Source of the DNA: Klenkia soli
GTDB taxonomy: Bacteria; Actinomycetota; Actinomycetes; Mycobacteriales; Geodermatophilaceae
Direction of reading: 5' to 3'
Length of the DNA stretch: 64,000 nucleotides
Assembly: GCF_900103975.1 (NCBI RefSeq)
Contig: NZ_FNIR01000005.1
Location: 69,934-133,933, forward strand
Shown here: in pieces, positions 45,841 through 57,965 of the stretch
Layout of the letters: every line of letters begins with the position of its first letter
Numbering within the stretch: the stretch's first letter is position 1
Notes under the pieces: generated by a model
What the model was told of the DNA's origin: nothing
What the model saw: only the letters and a program-made list of their open reading frames with translations
The model's database searches: none
Position numbers and translations under genes: made by a program

Positions 45841-46717
45841 AGAAGCCGAACCGGGCGAGCACGTTGATCCAGATGATCAGCCCGACGAAGCCCCCCAGGG
45901 CGGAGACGGTGACGTTGCCGCTGAGGATGTTCAGGTAGTAGCCGCCGAGGAACTTCAGCACCTCGAACCCGACGGCCCCGAAGACCGCGCCGGGCAGCAG
46001 CATCCGGGCCCGGTGCGGGGTGTTCGGCACCCCCTTGAGCACCCACAGGAACACCAGGGTGTCGCCCACCAGGGCCAGGCCGATGCCCAGCACCGCGGTG
46101 AGCAGGAAGAAGCCGGGCACCTCGTCGATGCCGAGGGCGTCGAAGACCAACGAGGCGGCGGCCGTCGTCCCGGTGCTCAGCCCGATCGACAGCACCCCGG
46201 CGGCGGCCAGACCGAGCAGGACGAGGAGGTCCTTGAGCCGGTCACCGAGGAAGTCGGGCTGATCGGGCTCGCCGCGCCAGACGACGTCCATGCCGACCCG
46301 CAGCTTGTCGACCGCGCCGAGGCCGACGACCAGGAAACCGACCAGGCCGATGACCCCGGTGGTGCTGCGGGCGTTGATCGCGCTCACCACCGACTGGGCC
46401 AGGTCGCTGCCGGTCTTCCCCGGGACGGCGTCCTGGACCGCGCCGATCAGCTGCAGCTGCAGCGCGGTGTTGCCGGCCAGCACGAACCCGGCGATCGAGG
46501 CCAGCAGCAGCACGACCGGGAACAGCGCCAGGAAGGCGTAGTAGGTCACCGCGGCCGCCAGGGTGTCGGCCTGGGCCCGGTTGTAGTGCCCGCCGGCGTG
46601 CACCAGGTGGTCGAACCACGGGTGCCGGGCCCGCTCGCGGTGGATCAGGTCGCGGATCCGGTCGATCGTCCGGGTGATCACGTTGCCGCCGGGGGTCGGC
46701 TCCTGCGGGGTGGTCAC
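45569..46717 (-). CDS. YihY/BrkB-family membrane protein
   Basis: 382 residues with six main hydrophobic segments: LAAAVTYYAFLALFPVVLLL, then GVIGLVGFLVVGLGAV, LLVLLGLAAAGVLSIGLS and further helices, plus a C-terminal one (LGLAAGLLGAGALMGAAAG). YYAFLALFP is the typical BrkB/YihY hallmark. Function of the family is not settled (once called RNase BN). The last 90 codons overlap the convergent carboxypeptidase reading frame by 272 nt; because the last membrane helix falls there, this strand is probably the genuinely coding one. Confidence 0.88.
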   Translation of the reverse strand: MTTPQEPTPGGNVITRTIDRIRDLIHRERARHPWFDHLVHAGGHYNRAQADTLAAAVTYYAFLALFPVVLLLASIAGFVLAGNTALQLQLIGAVQDAVPGKTGSDLAQSVVSAINARSTTGVIGLVGFLVVGLGAVDKLRVGMDVVWRGEPDQPDFLGDRLKDLLVLLGLAAAGVLSIGLSTGTTAAASLVFDALGIDEVPGFFLLTAVLGIGLALVGDTLVFLWVLKGVPNTPHRARMLLPGAVFGAVGFEVLKFLGGYYLNILSGNVTVSALGGFVGLIIWINVLARFGFFTACWTATLPAVEHSDAQVPYGPAAPTRLPDVVLVDERGPRPAPLGLAAGLLGAGALMGAAAGRWLPVAVGRRRRAPDRGRRRDGAAADA

Positions 46718-46769
46718 GGCGGAGATTGTGCGGGTCGCACCCGGCGCCCGCAGGACCGGGGGCGTGCGG

Positions 46770-49544
<2,775 letters not shown>

Positions 49545-49558
49545 GACGGGTCCTCTCC

Positions 49559-49564
49559 TAGGGT
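49559..49564 (+). promoter_or_regulatory. -10 hexamer TAGGGT, 6 nt before the galE ATG (leaderless)
   Basis: TAGGGT, GTGCGC, ATG 49571. CTGACC 16 nt further upstream could be the -35. It lies in the 26-nt gap to the divergent aminotransferase start, so both promoters overlap opposite genes. Confidence 0.6.
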
Positions 49565-49570
49565 GTGCGC

Positions 49571-50518
49571 ATGCGCGTACTCGTCGCCGGTGGAGCCGGC
49601 TACATCGGCAGCGTAGTCACGGCTGCCCTCCTCGACGGGGGCCACGAGGTGACCGTGCTCGACGACCTCTCGACCGGCCACGCCGACGCCGTCCCCGAGG
49701 GTGCGGCGTTCGTCCGGGCCGGGCTGCACGACTCCGGGCCGGTGCTGGCCGACGTCCGTCCCGAGGCGGTGCTGCACTTCGCGGCCAAGAGCCTGGTCGG
49801 GGTGTCGCAGACCCAGCCCGAGGACTACTGGCACACCAACGTCGGCGGGTCGCTGGCGCTGCTCGAGGCCATGCGGGCCGTCGACTGCCGGCGCATCGTG
49901 TTCTCCTCGACCGCGGCCACCTACGGCGAGCCCGAGCGGGTGCCCATCACCGAGGACGCCCCCACCCGCCCGACCAACACCTACGGCGCCTCCAAGCTCG
50001 CCGTCGACCACATGCTGACCTCCTACGCGGTCGCCCACGGGTTCGCCGCGGTGAGCCTGCGGTACTTCAACGTGGCCGGTGCCGGGTTCGGCCGGGGCGA
50101 GCGGCACGCCACCGAGACCCACCTCATCCCGATCACGCTGCAGGTGGCGGCCGGCACCCGCGACGCCGTCACCGTCTACGGCGAGGACTACCCGACGCCC
50201 GACGGCACCTGCATCCGCGACTACGTGCACGTGCTCGACCTCGCCGACGCGCACCTGCTGGCCCTGCCGGCCCCCGCGCCCGGCGAGCACCGCATCTACA
50301 ACCTGGGCAACGGCACCGGGTTCAGCGTGCAGCAGGTCGTCGACGCCGTCCGCGAGGTCACCGGGCACCCGGTGCCGGTCGTCGTCGGCGCCCGCCGGGC
50401 CGGCGACCCCGCCCAGCTGGTCGCGTCGTCCGAGCGCATCCGGGCCGACCTGGGCTGGACCCCGCAGCACGCCGACCTGACCACGATGGTCCGCGACGCC
50501 TGGTCCCTGGTCAGGTAG
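49571..50518 (+). CDS. galE: UDP-glucose 4-epimerase
   Basis: 315 residues, extended SDR. NAD-binding GGAGYIG (about 7-13), catalytic Ser in FSSTAATYG, Tyr-x3-Lys in [15 protein letters not shown], and [15 protein letters not shown], a classic GalE stretch. It interconverts UDP-glucose and UDP-galactose for surface glycans. The start at 49571, not the GTG at 49565, fits the -10 spacing. The stop overlaps the convergent CNNM gene by 8 nt. Confidence 0.93.
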   Translation: MRVLVAGGAGYIGSVVTAALLDGGHEVTVLDDLSTGHADAVPEGAAFVRAGLHDSGPVLADVRPEAVLHFAAKSLVGVSQTQPEDYWHTNVGGSLALLEAMRAVDCRRIVFSSTAATYGEPERVPITEDAPTRPTNTYGASKLAVDHMLTSYAVAHGFAAVSLRYFNVAGAGFGRGERHATETHLIPITLQVAAGTRDAVTVYGEDYPTPDGTCIRDYVHVLDLADAHLLALPAPAPGEHRIYNLGNGTGFSVQQVVDAVREVTGHPVPVVVGARRAGDPAQLVASSERIRADLGWTPQHADLTTMVRDAWSLVR

Positions 50519-51842
50519 CCGCCGCGCCGGTGCGGAGGGTGTCGCCGTCGATCTCCGGCGGCGGGGCCGGCGAGACCGCGATGCGGGCGATCCGCCGGCC
50601 GTCCAGCTCGGTGACCGTCAGCTCGCGGCCCTCGTGCGCGGCCGTGTCGCCGACCGCGGGGATGCGGCCGAGCTCGGCCAGCACCCAGCCGGCCACCGTC
50701 TCGTAGGGGCCCTCGGGCAGGTGCAGGCCGGTGGCCTCGGCGAAGTCGTCCAGGTTGAGCAGGCCGTCGACGTCGTGCGGCCCCTCGGCCGGGTCGTCGC
50801 TCTCGGGGACGGCGTCCTCGTCGTACTCGTCGTAGATCTCGCCGATGACCTCCTCGATGAGGTCCTCGAGCGTGACGATGCCGTCGGTGCCGCCGTACTC
50901 GTCGACCACGATCGCCAGGTGCTGGCTCTCGCGCCGCATCTCGGACAGCGCGGTCAGCACCCCCGCCGTCCCGGGCAGCTGCTTGACCTCGCGGGCCAGG
51001 TCGCCGACCGTGGCCGCGCGACCCGCAGGGTGGTTGGGCAGGAGCAGGTCGCGCACGTGCACGAACCCGACGACGTCGTCCTGGGTGCGGCCCACGACCG
51101 GGTAGCGGGACCGGCCGGACTCGGCGATCAGCTTGGCCGCGCGGCTGGCGGTCATCGAGGCGTCCAGGAAGTCCACCTCGGTGCGGGGGGTCATCACCTC
51201 GCGGACCTCGCGGTCGCCGGCCCGGAACACCTCGTCGATCAGCCGGCGCTCGTCGCTGGACAGGGACTCGTGCGCGGCGACCAGGTCGCGCAGCTCCTCC
51301 TGGCTGATCGACTCGCCGCTCTGCTTGGGGTCACCGCCGAGCAGCCGGACCAGGACGTCGGTGGACCGCGACAGCAGCCAGATGATCGGCCGGAACACCG
51401 TCGCGATGCGGTTCAGCGGCCCGGCGACGACCAGGGAGAACCCCTCGGCCCGCTGCAGCGCCAACCGCTTGGGGGTCAGCTCGCCGACGACGAGGGACAG
51501 GTAGCTGATGCCGATGGTGACCAGCACGAAGCTGAGCGGGTCGGCGACGCCCTCGGTCAGGCCGAGCCCGACCAGCCAGTCGCTGAGCGGGGTGGACAGC
51601 GTGCTGGCGCCGAACGCGGCCGAGAAGAACCCGGCGAGGGTCACGCCCACCTGCACCGCGGCCAGGAACCGGTTGGGGTCGCCCAGCAGCTTGGTCAGCG
51701 CCCGGCCGCGCCCGCCCCGCTCGCCGAGGGCCCGCACCTGCGACTCCCGCAGCGAGACCAGGGCGATCTCGGCGCCGGCGAACGCGCCGCCGATGAGGAC
51801 GAAGACGACGACCATGACGATGTTGAGCCAGACGTCGCTCAC
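50511..51842 (-). CDS. CNNM/HlyC-CorC-type membrane protein
   Basis: 443 residues. N-terminal DUF21/CNNM membrane domain (about 1-200; [14 protein letters not shown] and [11 protein letters not shown]), two CBS repeats around 220-340 ([42 protein letters not shown] split over two motifs) and a C-terminal transporter-associated domain near 370-435. Family members take part in Mg2+/Co2+ transport or membrane homeostasis, the CBS pair binding adenine nucleotides. GTG 51842 is preceded by GGAG at about 11 nt. Confidence 0.9.
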   Translation of the reverse strand: MSDVWLNIVMVVVFVLIGGAFAGAEIALVSLRESQVRALGERGGRGRALTKLLGDPNRFLAAVQVGVTLAGFFSAAFGASTLSTPLSDWLVGLGLTEGVADPLSFVLVTIGISYLSLVVGELTPKRLALQRAEGFSLVVAGPLNRIATVFRPIIWLLSRSTDVLVRLLGGDPKQSGESISQEELRDLVAAHESLSSDERRLIDEVFRAGDREVREVMTPRTEVDFLDASMTASRAAKLIAESGRSRYPVVGRTQDDVVGFVHVRDLLLPNHPAGRAATVGDLAREVKQLPGTAGVLTALSEMRRESQHLAIVVDEYGGTDGIVTLEDLIEEVIGEIYDEYDEDAVPESDDPAEGPHDVDGLLNLDDFAEATGLHLPEGPYETVAGWVLAELGRIPAVGDTAAHEGRELTVTELDGRRIARIAVSPAPPPEIDGDTLRTGAAAT

Positions 51843-51987
51843 AGGGCGGCGTGCTCCTTCTGCTGGTGGGGGACGGCGGTCCCAGGATCCCGTGCCGGGC
51901 GCGGACGGTCCACCTGGCAACGGCCTGTGCCGCCGGTCCGTTCCGCCGATCGCTCCCCGGGGGTGCCGCGGGACCCCACCGCGCCGC

Positions 51988-51993
51988 TACGGT
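51988..51993 (+). promoter_or_regulatory. -10 hexamer TACGGT, 8 nt before the CAP-protein GTG (leaderless)
   Basis: TACGGT, eight nt, GTG 52002; no SD. It lies in the 159-nt divergent gap between the CNNM gene and the CAP-domain gene, in which I see no other feature. Confidence 0.55.
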
Positions 51994-52001
51994 CGATCCC
52001 C

Positions 52002-52724
52002 GTGACCGCCGCCGGACCGCCCCGCCGCCTGCGCGAGCGCCTGCGGTCCCGCCCCTGGGTGCCGCTGGTCGCCGTCCTCGCCGTCCTCGCGGTGGTCGCC
52101 GGCGGGCTCTGGCTGCTGCCGGGCCCCACCGACCCGGTCCCGGCGGCGGCGACCACCGCACCGTCCTCCAGCACGTCGACCTCGGCCACCACCGCGACGA
52201 CCACCGCGCCGACGCCGACGCCCACGCCGACGCCGACGGAGGCACCGGTGACCACCACCGAGCCGGTGCCGACCACACCTGCTCCCCCGCAGACGGCGCA
52301 GGCACCGGTGACCGCACCCCCTCCGGCACCCGCGGCCGCCCCCGCCGCCCCGGGGCCCGAGGGCGAGGTCCTGGCCCTGGTGAACACCGAGCGGGCCGCT
52401 GCCGGCTGCGGTCCGGTGGTCGCCGACGAGGGGTTGGCCGGGGTGGCGCGGGCGCACAGCGCCGACATGCGGGACCGCGGCTACTTCAGCCACACCTCGC
52501 CCGACGGCCAGAGCCCCTTCGACCGGGCGGCCGCCGCCGGGGTGTCGGGCGCCCGGGCGGAGAACATCGCGCAGGGCTACGCCGACGCCGCCTCGGTGAT
52601 GGCCGGGTGGATGGACAGCCCCGGCCACCGCGCCAACATCCTGGACTGCAGCCTCACCCGCCTCGGCGTCGGCGTCGCCGACGGCGACGGCGGCCCCTGG
52701 TGGACCCAGCTCTTCGGCTCCTGA
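52002..52724 (+). CDS. Membrane-anchored CAP/SCP-domain protein (YkwD-like)
   Basis: 240 residues. A basic N-terminus and one membrane helix (about 20-42) precede a Thr/Pro/Ala-rich, extracytoplasmic linker with TPTPTPTPT. The C-terminal CAP domain (about 122-240) has [36 protein letters not shown] (landmarks AHSADM and YFSHTSP), GENIAQGY-like AENIAQGY, and the GWMDSPGHRANIL signature. Bacterial CAP proteins are secreted and often found with spore coats or cell walls; activity is unknown. Confidence 0.88.
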   Translation: MTAAGPPRRLRERLRSRPWVPLVAVLAVLAVVAGGLWLLPGPTDPVPAAATTAPSSSTSTSATTATTTAPTPTPTPTPTEAPVTTTEPVPTTPAPPQTAQAPVTAPPPAPAAAPAAPGPEGEVLALVNTERAAAGCGPVVADEGLAGVARAHSADMRDRGYFSHTSPDGQSPFDRAAAAGVSGARAENIAQGYADAASVMAGWMDSPGHRANILDCSLTRLGVGVADGDGGPWWTQLFGS

Positions 52725-52735
52725 CCGGACACGTG

Positions 52736-52798
52736 TGATCACCCCGGCCCGGGTGCTGCCTCACCGCCGTGGGGGCCGCACCTGACCCGTGGTGATCA
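52736..52798. repeat. 63-bp palindromic element, left copy
   Basis: Begins TGATCACCCCGG and ends GGTGATCA, an inverted repeat. Same length (63 bp) and same internal plan (TGATCACC-CGG, GCTGCCT) as the right copy at 53586-53648. Its last bases supply the TGA stop of the intervening gene. It begins 12 nt after the CAP gene stop. Confidence 0.75.
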
Positions 52799-53533
52799 TG
52801 CGGCGAGCGCTGCCAGCACCCGGGCGACGAGTTCCTCGGGGTGGTGCAGGTCCCGGGCGGTCACGAAGACCACCCGCCACCCGGCTGCCTGGAGGGCGTT
52901 GAGCCGGGCGCGGTCGCGCGCGAACTGCCCCGCTTCGGCGTGCCAGACCCCGTCGTACTCCAGGGCCGCCCGCTGCTGCGGCAACCTGAGCCACGAACCG
53001 GCCCTCGACCACCACCCGGTGCTGAGCCACCGGCGCCGGCACCCCGCCGAGGCGCAGGACCAGCCTGGTCCTCGTCTCCTGCGGCGACTCGGCCAGGCCG
53101 TCGGCCAGCGCTGCCGCCTCGCGAGGTCGACAGCGGTGCGGCGCCGATCGGTCACCGGCAGGCCGTGCCGACGCTCGGTGCCACCGGCCAGCTCCGCCGT
53201 CCGGACGACGACGTCGGCCGCCGGGGACCAGCGGACACCGGTGGGGACGACGACCTCGACCGGGTCGTCTGCGTCCACGAGGTCCGGCACACCCCACAGC
53301 GCTGCTGCGGTCAGGCCACCGAACGCCGCACCGGACGGGACCAGCAGCGCGACGGCCGCCGCGCGGACCAGGTGCGTGTCGGGGACGGCGGTGTCCACGT
53401 ACACGTCGTGCCGGATCCGCCGCCACGCCGAGCTCCGGAGCTGGGCCGCGGTCAGAATCCCCCGCCGCACCACGTCGCTGCCGCGGAAGACCCGCCCGAC
53501 CAGCGCGGGAGGGACGGCGGGCGGCACGGGCAC
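52796..53533 (-). pseudogene. Decayed AbiEi/DUF559-type protein gene with two compensating frame changes
   Basis: An unbroken 245-codon frame, but only its ends read as protein of this family. N-terminal part: a winged-helix-like start (GRVFRGSDVVRRGILTAAQL, RHDVYVD) and TDRRRTAVDLARR. C-terminal part: ALEYDGVWHAEAGQFARDRARLN, WRVVFVTARDL, the Vsr/PD-(D/E)XK-like end. The middle (about residues 130-175 here) makes sense only in another frame, where it reads ALADGLAESPQETRTRLVL, VPAPVAQHRVV, GRFVAQV. A deletion after TAVDLAR and a second small one before PQQRAALEYDG shift the frame out and back; the expected DLAW catalytic region is gone. It is bracketed by the twin 63-bp palindromes. Start codon uncertain. 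Confidence 0.65.
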
Positions 53534-53585
53534 CGGGGCAGCCTGCCCGTCCCGGGCCCGGGACGCGTCGAGTTGTCCACAGGCA

Positions 53586-53648
53586 TGATCACCTCGGCTC
53601 CGGCGCTGCCTGCGTCTTCCTGAGGCAGCACCAGGCCCGAGGTGATCA
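53586..53648. repeat. 63-bp palindromic element, right copy
   Basis: Perfect 12-bp terminal inverted repeats TGATCACCTCGG (53586-53597) and CCGAGGTGATCA (53637-53648), with a nested stem GCTGCCT (53605-53611) / AGGCAGC (53623-53629). It lies between the icd 3' end and the start of the decayed gene and may also terminate icd transcripts. Confidence 0.8.
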
Positions 53649-53674
53649 CGAGCCCCGGACGCACGACGGCTACG

Positions 53675-54889
53675 TCAGGCCATGGCCTTCTGCAGGTTGG
53701 TGTCGATCGCGGCGAGGAAGTCCTGGGTGGTGAGCCAGGGGGCGTCCTTGCTGATCAGCAGGGCGAGGTCCTTGGTCATCTGACCGCCCTCGACCGTCTC
53801 GATGCACACGCGCTCGAGGGTCTCGGCGAACTCGGTGACCTCGGGGGTGCCGTCCAGCTTGCCGCGGTGCGCGAGGCCCCGGGTCCAGGCGAAGATCGAC
53901 GCGATCGGGTTGGTCGAGGTCTCCTTGCCGGCCTGGTGCTGGCGGTAGTGCCGGGTGACCGTGCCGTGCGCGGCCTCGGCCTCGACGGTCTTGCCGTCCG
54001 GGGTGGCCAGCACCGAGGTCATCAGGCCCAGCGAGCCGAAGCCCTGCGCCACGGTGTCGGACTGGACGTCGCCGTCGTAGTTCTTGCACGCCCAGACGTA
54101 GCCACCCTCCCACTTGAGGTTGGCCGCGACCATGTCGTCGATGAGCCGGTGCTCGTAGGTGATCCCGGCCGCCTCGAACTTCTCGGCGAACTCGGCGTCG
54201 AAGATCTCCTGGAAGATGTCCTTGAAGCGCCCGTCGTAGACCTTGAGGATCGTGTTCTTCGTCGACAGGTACACCGGGTAGTTGCGGGCCAGGCCGTAGT
54301 TCAGCGAGGCCCGGGCGAAGTCCCGGATCGAGTCGTCGAGGTTGTACATCGACAGCGAGATGCCGGCCGAGGGGGCCTGGAAGACCTCGCGCTCGATGGT
54401 CTCGCCGCCGTCCTCGGGGGTGAAGACGACCTTCAGGGTGCCCGCGGAGGGGAACTTGAAGTCGGTGGCGCGGTACTGGTCGCCGTAGGCGTGACGGCCG
54501 ACGATGATCGGCTTGGTCCAGCCCGGCACCAGGCGCGGGACGTTCTGCATGATGATCGGCTCGCGGAAGATGACGCCGCCGAGGATGTTGCGGATCGTGC
54601 CGTTGGGCGAGCGCCACATCTGCTTGAGGCCGAACTCCTCGACCCGCGCCTCGTCCGGGGTGATCGTCGCGCACTTGACGCCGACGCCGTGCTCCTTGAT
54701 GGCGTTGGCCGCGTCGATCGTCACCTGGTCGTCGGTGGCGTCGCGGTTCTCCATGCCGAGGTCGTAGTACTCGAGGTCGACGTCGAGGTACTTGAGGATC
54801 AGCTCGTCCTTGATGAACTGCCAGATGATCCGGGTCATCTCGTCGCCGTCGAGCTCGACGACCTTGCCCTGCACCTTGATCTTGCTCAC
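53675..54889 (-). CDS. icd: NADP-dependent isocitrate dehydrogenase (eukaryote-like homodimeric type)
   Basis: 404 residues. It oxidises isocitrate to 2-oxoglutarate with NADPH production. N-terminal [14 protein letters not shown], substrate-site [10 protein letters not shown], metal site [13 protein letters not shown] and YDGDVQSD, and [11 protein letters not shown] for NADP. This matches the short eukaryotic-type IDH found also in mycobacteria (Icd1), not the E. coli type. GTG start, SD-like GAGAGG about 11 nt upstream. mdh follows upstream on the same strand with only 32 nt between, so two TCA enzymes are probably co-transcribed. Confidence 0.95.
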   Translation of the reverse strand: MSKIKVQGKVVELDGDEMTRIIWQFIKDELILKYLDVDLEYYDLGMENRDATDDQVTIDAANAIKEHGVGVKCATITPDEARVEEFGLKQMWRSPNGTIRNILGGVIFREPIIMQNVPRLVPGWTKPIIVGRHAYGDQYRATDFKFPSAGTLKVVFTPEDGGETIEREVFQAPSAGISLSMYNLDDSIRDFARASLNYGLARNYPVYLSTKNTILKVYDGRFKDIFQEIFDAEFAEKFEAAGITYEHRLIDDMVAANLKWEGGYVWACKNYDGDVQSDTVAQGFGSLGLMTSVLATPDGKTVEAEAAHGTVTRHYRQHQAGKETSTNPIASIFAWTRGLAHRGKLDGTPEVTEFAETLERVCIETVEGGQMTKDLALLISKDAPWLTTQDFLAAIDTNLQKAMA

Positions 54890-54921
54890 GTGTGGGTGAT
54901 CCCTCTCTGTTGGAGGCCGAC

Positions 54922-55869
54922 TCAGAGGTCGGCCACGTCCGCCTGCTTGGTCCGTACGGCCTCGGCTGCGTCGCGCAGCCCGGCCAGCTCGTCGTCGGTG
55001 AGGTCGCCCTCGACCACGCGGCGCACGCCCTCGCGGCCGATCTCGGCCTCCACCCCCAGGTAGACCCCGGAGATGCCGTACTCGCCGTCGACCCACGCGC
55101 ACACCGGCAGCACCGCGCCGGAGTCCTCGATGACCGCCTTCGCCATGCGCGCCGCGGCCGCGGACGGCGCGTAGTAGGCCGACCCCGTCTTCAGCAGCGC
55201 GACGACCTCGGCGCCGCCGTTGCGGGTGCGGTCGACCAGGTGCGCGATGCGGTCGGCCGCGAGCACGTCGGCCAGGGGCTGGCCGTCGACGGTGCAGCGG
55301 CTGGGCACCGGCACCATGGTGTCGCCGTGGCTGCCCAGGGTCAGCGTGCGCACCGAGGAGGTGGCGACGCCGAGCTCGCGGGCGACGTTGTCGGTGAACC
55401 GGGCGGTGTCGAGCATGCCGGCCTGGCCCATGACCCGCTGCGTGGGGAAACCGGTGGCCAGCTGGGCCAGCGCGGTCATCTCGTCGAGCGGGTTGCTGAC
55501 CACGATCACCACGGCGTCGGGCGAGGTGCGGGCCACGTTCTCGGCCACCGAGCGCACGATGCCGGCGTTGGTCTCGATGAGGTCCATGCGGCTCATGCCG
55601 GGCTTGCGGGGCAGACCCGCGGTGACCACGACGACGTCGGACCCCTCGGTGCCCTCGTAGGACCCGCCGCCGACCCCGACGACCTCGGTCTCGAAGCCCT
55701 CGATCGAGCGGGACTGGTTGATGTCCAGGGCGAGCCCCTCGGGCTTGCCCTCGACGATGTCGGTGAGCACGACCGTGCCCACGACGTCGTACTGCGCCAG
55801 ACGGAGCGCGGTGGTGGAACCGTAGAAGCCGGAACCCACCACGGTGATCTTGCCGGGCTTCGTCGCCAT
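54922..55869 (-). CDS. mdh: Malate dehydrogenase (LDH-like type)
   Basis: 315 residues. NAD-binding VVGSGFYGS, catalytic region [13 protein letters not shown] (substrate-binding Arg), [11 protein letters not shown], the His-Asp pair in [18 protein letters not shown] is the MDH-type loop (Arg discriminates oxaloacetate from pyruvate). It belongs to the LDH-like group that includes thermophile and chlorobial enzymes. ATG lies 7 nt after TAGGTT, without SD. Downstream on the same strand is icd. Confidence 0.94.
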   Translation of the reverse strand: MATKPGKITVVGSGFYGSTTALRLAQYDVVGTVVLTDIVEGKPEGLALDINQSRSIEGFETEVVGVGGGSYEGTEGSDVVVVTAGLPRKPGMSRMDLIETNAGIVRSVAENVARTSPDAVVIVVSNPLDEMTALAQLATGFPTQRVMGQAGMLDTARFTDNVARELGVATSSVRTLTLGSHGDTMVPVPSRCTVDGQPLADVLAADRIAHLVDRTRNGGAEVVALLKTGSAYYAPSAAAARMAKAVIEDSGAVLPVCAWVDGEYGISGVYLGVEAEIGREGVRRVVEGDLTDDELAGLRDAAEAVRTKQADVADL

Positions 55870-55876
55870 GGCCGCA

Positions 55877-55882
55877 AACCTA
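55877..55882 (-). promoter_or_regulatory. -10 hexamer TAGGTT, 7 nt before the mdh ATG (leaderless)
   Basis: Minus-strand TAGGTT, seven nt, ATG 55869, with no SD. It lies in the 49-nt gap after the DUF3017 gene. Confidence 0.55.
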
Positions 55883-55918
55883 GCGCCGGAGCCCGTCGCC
55901 TGCGCCCCCGGGCCCCGA

Positions 55919-56218
55919 TCAGCCGGGCGGGATGGCCAGCGCGACGAGGGCCAGGGCCAGGCCGCACCCGGTGGTCAGGACGACGTCGGTCGTCGTGCTC
56001 CGGACGGCGAGGAACCCCAGCCGGCGCACCGGCAGCAGCATGCGCAGCACCCCGGCGGCGACCAGGGCCAGACCCATGACCACCAGCCCACGGCGCCAGT
56101 TCCCCGCCGTGACCATGACCAGACCGCCCGCCACCACCAGCAGCACCGCCGTCAGCGGCAGCTGGCGGAGGACCCCGGCCACCAGCGGCCGGCGGGTGTA
56201 CAGCGGGGTGCGGGCCAC
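55919..56218 (-). CDS. DUF3017 small membrane protein
   Basis: 99 residues with three hydrophobic segments (about 20-38, 45-60, 78-96). The RRLGFLAVRSTTTDVV stretch and the position right behind folD fit DUF3017, an actinobacterial family usually found there. GTG follows the folD stop by a single base. Function unknown. Confidence 0.8.
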   Translation of the reverse strand: MARTPLYTRRPLVAGVLRQLPLTAVLLVVAGGLVMVTAGNWRRGLVVMGLALVAAGVLRMLLPVRRLGFLAVRSTTTDVVLTTGCGLALALVALAIPPG

Positions 56219-56219
56219 C

Positions 56220-57068
56220 TCAGCCGGCCTGCTCCGCGAGGGTCACGACGTTGCTCAGCAGCATCGCCCGGGTCATGGGGCCCACCCCGCCGGGGTTGGG
56301 CGCCACGTGGCCGGCGACGTCGACCACCTCGGCGGCGACGTCCCCGGCGATCTTGCCGTCGACCCGGCTCACCCCGACGTCGAGCACGGCGGCCCCCGGC
56401 TTGACCATGTCCGCGGTGATCAGGCCCGGGACGCCCGCGGCGGCGACCACGACGTCGGCGGCGCGGGTGTGCGCGGCCAGGTCGCGGGTGCCGGTGTGGC
56501 ACAGCGTCACGGTGGCGTTCTCGGAGCGCCGGGTCAGCAGGAGACCCAGCGGACGACCCACGGTCACCCCGCGGCCGACGACGACGACCTCGGCGCCGGC
56601 CAGCGGGACGTCGTACCGGCGCAGCAGCTCGACGATGCCCAGCGGGGTGCACGGCAGCGGGCCCGGGACGCCGAGCACCAGCCGGCCCAGGTTGGTGGGG
56701 TGCAGGCCGTCGGCGTCCTTGTCCGGGTCCACCGCCTCCAGCACGGCGGCCTCGGACACCTGGCGTGGCAACGGCAGCTGCACGATGTAGCCGGTGCAGG
56801 CGGGGTCGGCGTTCAGCTCGGCGACCACGGCCAGCACGTCGGCCTGCGAGGCGTCGGCGGGCAGCTCGTGCTGGATGCTGGCGATGCCGACCTGGGCGCA
56901 GTCGGAGTGCTTGGCGTTCACGTACCAGCGGCTGCCCGGGTCGTCGCCGACCAGCAGGGTGCCCAGCCCGGGCTGCCGGCCGGCCGCCGTCAGGGCAGCC
57001 ACCCGCTCGGTGAGCTCGGTGCGGATCGCTCCCGCAGTGGCCTTGCCGTCCAGACGCGTCGCACTCAC
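56220..57068 (-). CDS. folD: Methylenetetrahydrofolate dehydrogenase / cyclohydrolase
   Basis: 282 residues. It makes 10-formyl-THF for purine synthesis. [14 protein letters not shown] carries the catalytic Tyr-x3-Lys; [25 protein letters not shown] and [14 protein letters not shown] (NADP loop) are FolD signatures, and [15 protein letters not shown] ends the protein. It supplies formyl groups for PurN and PurH, encoded 2-3 kb away. GTG start preceded by CAGACT 7 nt away, possibly leaderless. Confidence 0.95.
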   Translation of the reverse strand: MSATRLDGKATAGAIRTELTERVAALTAAGRQPGLGTLLVGDDPGSRWYVNAKHSDCAQVGIASIQHELPADASQADVLAVVAELNADPACTGYIVQLPLPRQVSEAAVLEAVDPDKDADGLHPTNLGRLVLGVPGPLPCTPLGIVELLRRYDVPLAGAEVVVVGRGVTVGRPLGLLLTRRSENATVTLCHTGTRDLAAHTRAADVVVAAAGVPGLITADMVKPGAAVLDVGVSRVDGKIAGDVAAEVVDVAGHVAPNPGGVGPMTRAMLLSNVVTLAEQAG

Positions 57069-57103
57069 GCCGCCCAGTCTGCCGCATGGTGACGGACCGG
57101 CAC

Positions 57104-57159
57104 GGCCTCGTCCCGGGGCCCCGCGGCGCGCGGAGCGTGTGGTGGGGAGGGACGAGGCC
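57104..57159. repeat. Hairpin repeat family, copy C
   Basis: Perfect 11-bp outer arms GGCCTCGTCCC (57104-57114) and GGGACGAGGCC (57149-57159). The inner 20-nt core CCCGCGGCGCGCGGAGCGTG (57120-57139) is identical to 60121-60140 in copy B. Located between the divergent folD and membrane-protein genes. Confidence 0.75.
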
Positions 57160-57209
57160 CGCCCGTTCTCCTAGGCTCGGCCCGACCGGTCAGTGCCCGA
57201 GGAGGACCC

Positions 57210-57941
57210 GTGAGCGAGCCCGAGCAGACCGCCGACGACCGCACCCGGGTGTTCCGCGCCCCGGACGACACGCCGGACGCCGCCCCGCGGACCACCCCGC
57301 CCGCGGACCCGGCCGACCAGCAGGCCACCGCCGTCCACCCGGTGGCCCCGACCGCGCGGCACGACACCGCGCCGGAGCCGGTGCGCAGCGTCGCGGCCGC
57401 CGACGGCCCCGGCTACGGCGTCGACCGGCCCGCCCCCGAGACGTGGCGGCCGCCGGTCGACCCGGCCACGACCGCGCCGGCGTGGTCCACGAAGCCGGTC
57501 GCCGTGCGTCGGGCCGACACGTTCGGGGCGCTGTGCCTCCTGCTGGCCGGGGTCGCCGCCGCGCTGAGCCTGGTGCTGCCGTGGACCCCGCAGGGCCCGA
57601 CCGGCCTGGACCTCGCCCGCGACGTGGTCGACCAGGCAGGCACCGACTGGACGGGGTTGTTCGACCGCGGGCTCTGGCAGCCGGGAGCCGTGCTGGCCGG
57701 TGGCGCGGTGCTGTTCGTGCTGGGGCTCCTCCTGCTGGTGCCGGCCCGCGCCCACCGCACCCTCGGCGTGCTGGCCCTCGTCGTCGCCGGCGTGGTGGTG
57801 GCCGCCGTGCTGGTGCCCGCCCACGCCCGGGACTGGCAGCTGGCCGACTTCGACCTGGGCTACTTCTTCGCCCTCGGCGTCGCGGGCCTCGGCCTGCTCG
57901 GCGCCCTCAAGGCCCTCCTCACCGGCCCCAAGGTCCGCTGA
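57210..57941 (+). CDS. Uncharacterised membrane protein with long disordered N-terminus
   Basis: 243 residues. The first about 100 are Pro/Ala/Thr/Asp-rich with no recognisable fold; then four hydrophobic segments (about 104-125, 155-178, 185-203, 215-236) with the short loop LPWTPQGPTGLDLA. GTG has GAGGAGG about 4 nt upstream, and TAGGCT (57172-57177) is a plausible -10. No family recognised; the convergent neighbour is purH. Confidence 0.7.
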   Translation: MSEPEQTADDRTRVFRAPDDTPDAAPRTTPPADPADQQATAVHPVAPTARHDTAPEPVRSVAAADGPGYGVDRPAPETWRPPVDPATTAPAWSTKPVAVRRADTFGALCLLLAGVAAALSLVLPWTPQGPTGLDLARDVVDQAGTDWTGLFDRGLWQPGAVLAGGAVLFVLGLLLLVPARAHRTLGVLALVVAGVVVAAVLVPAHARDWQLADFDLGYFFALGVAGLGLLGALKALLTGPKVR

Positions 57942-57965
57942 CGGCCCCACGGGAGCGTGCGCGCG

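Noticed and set aside
53452-53664. Short minus-strand frame over the right 63-bp palindrome
   Set aside because: Arbitrary composition, no SD, and it consists largely of the repeat.
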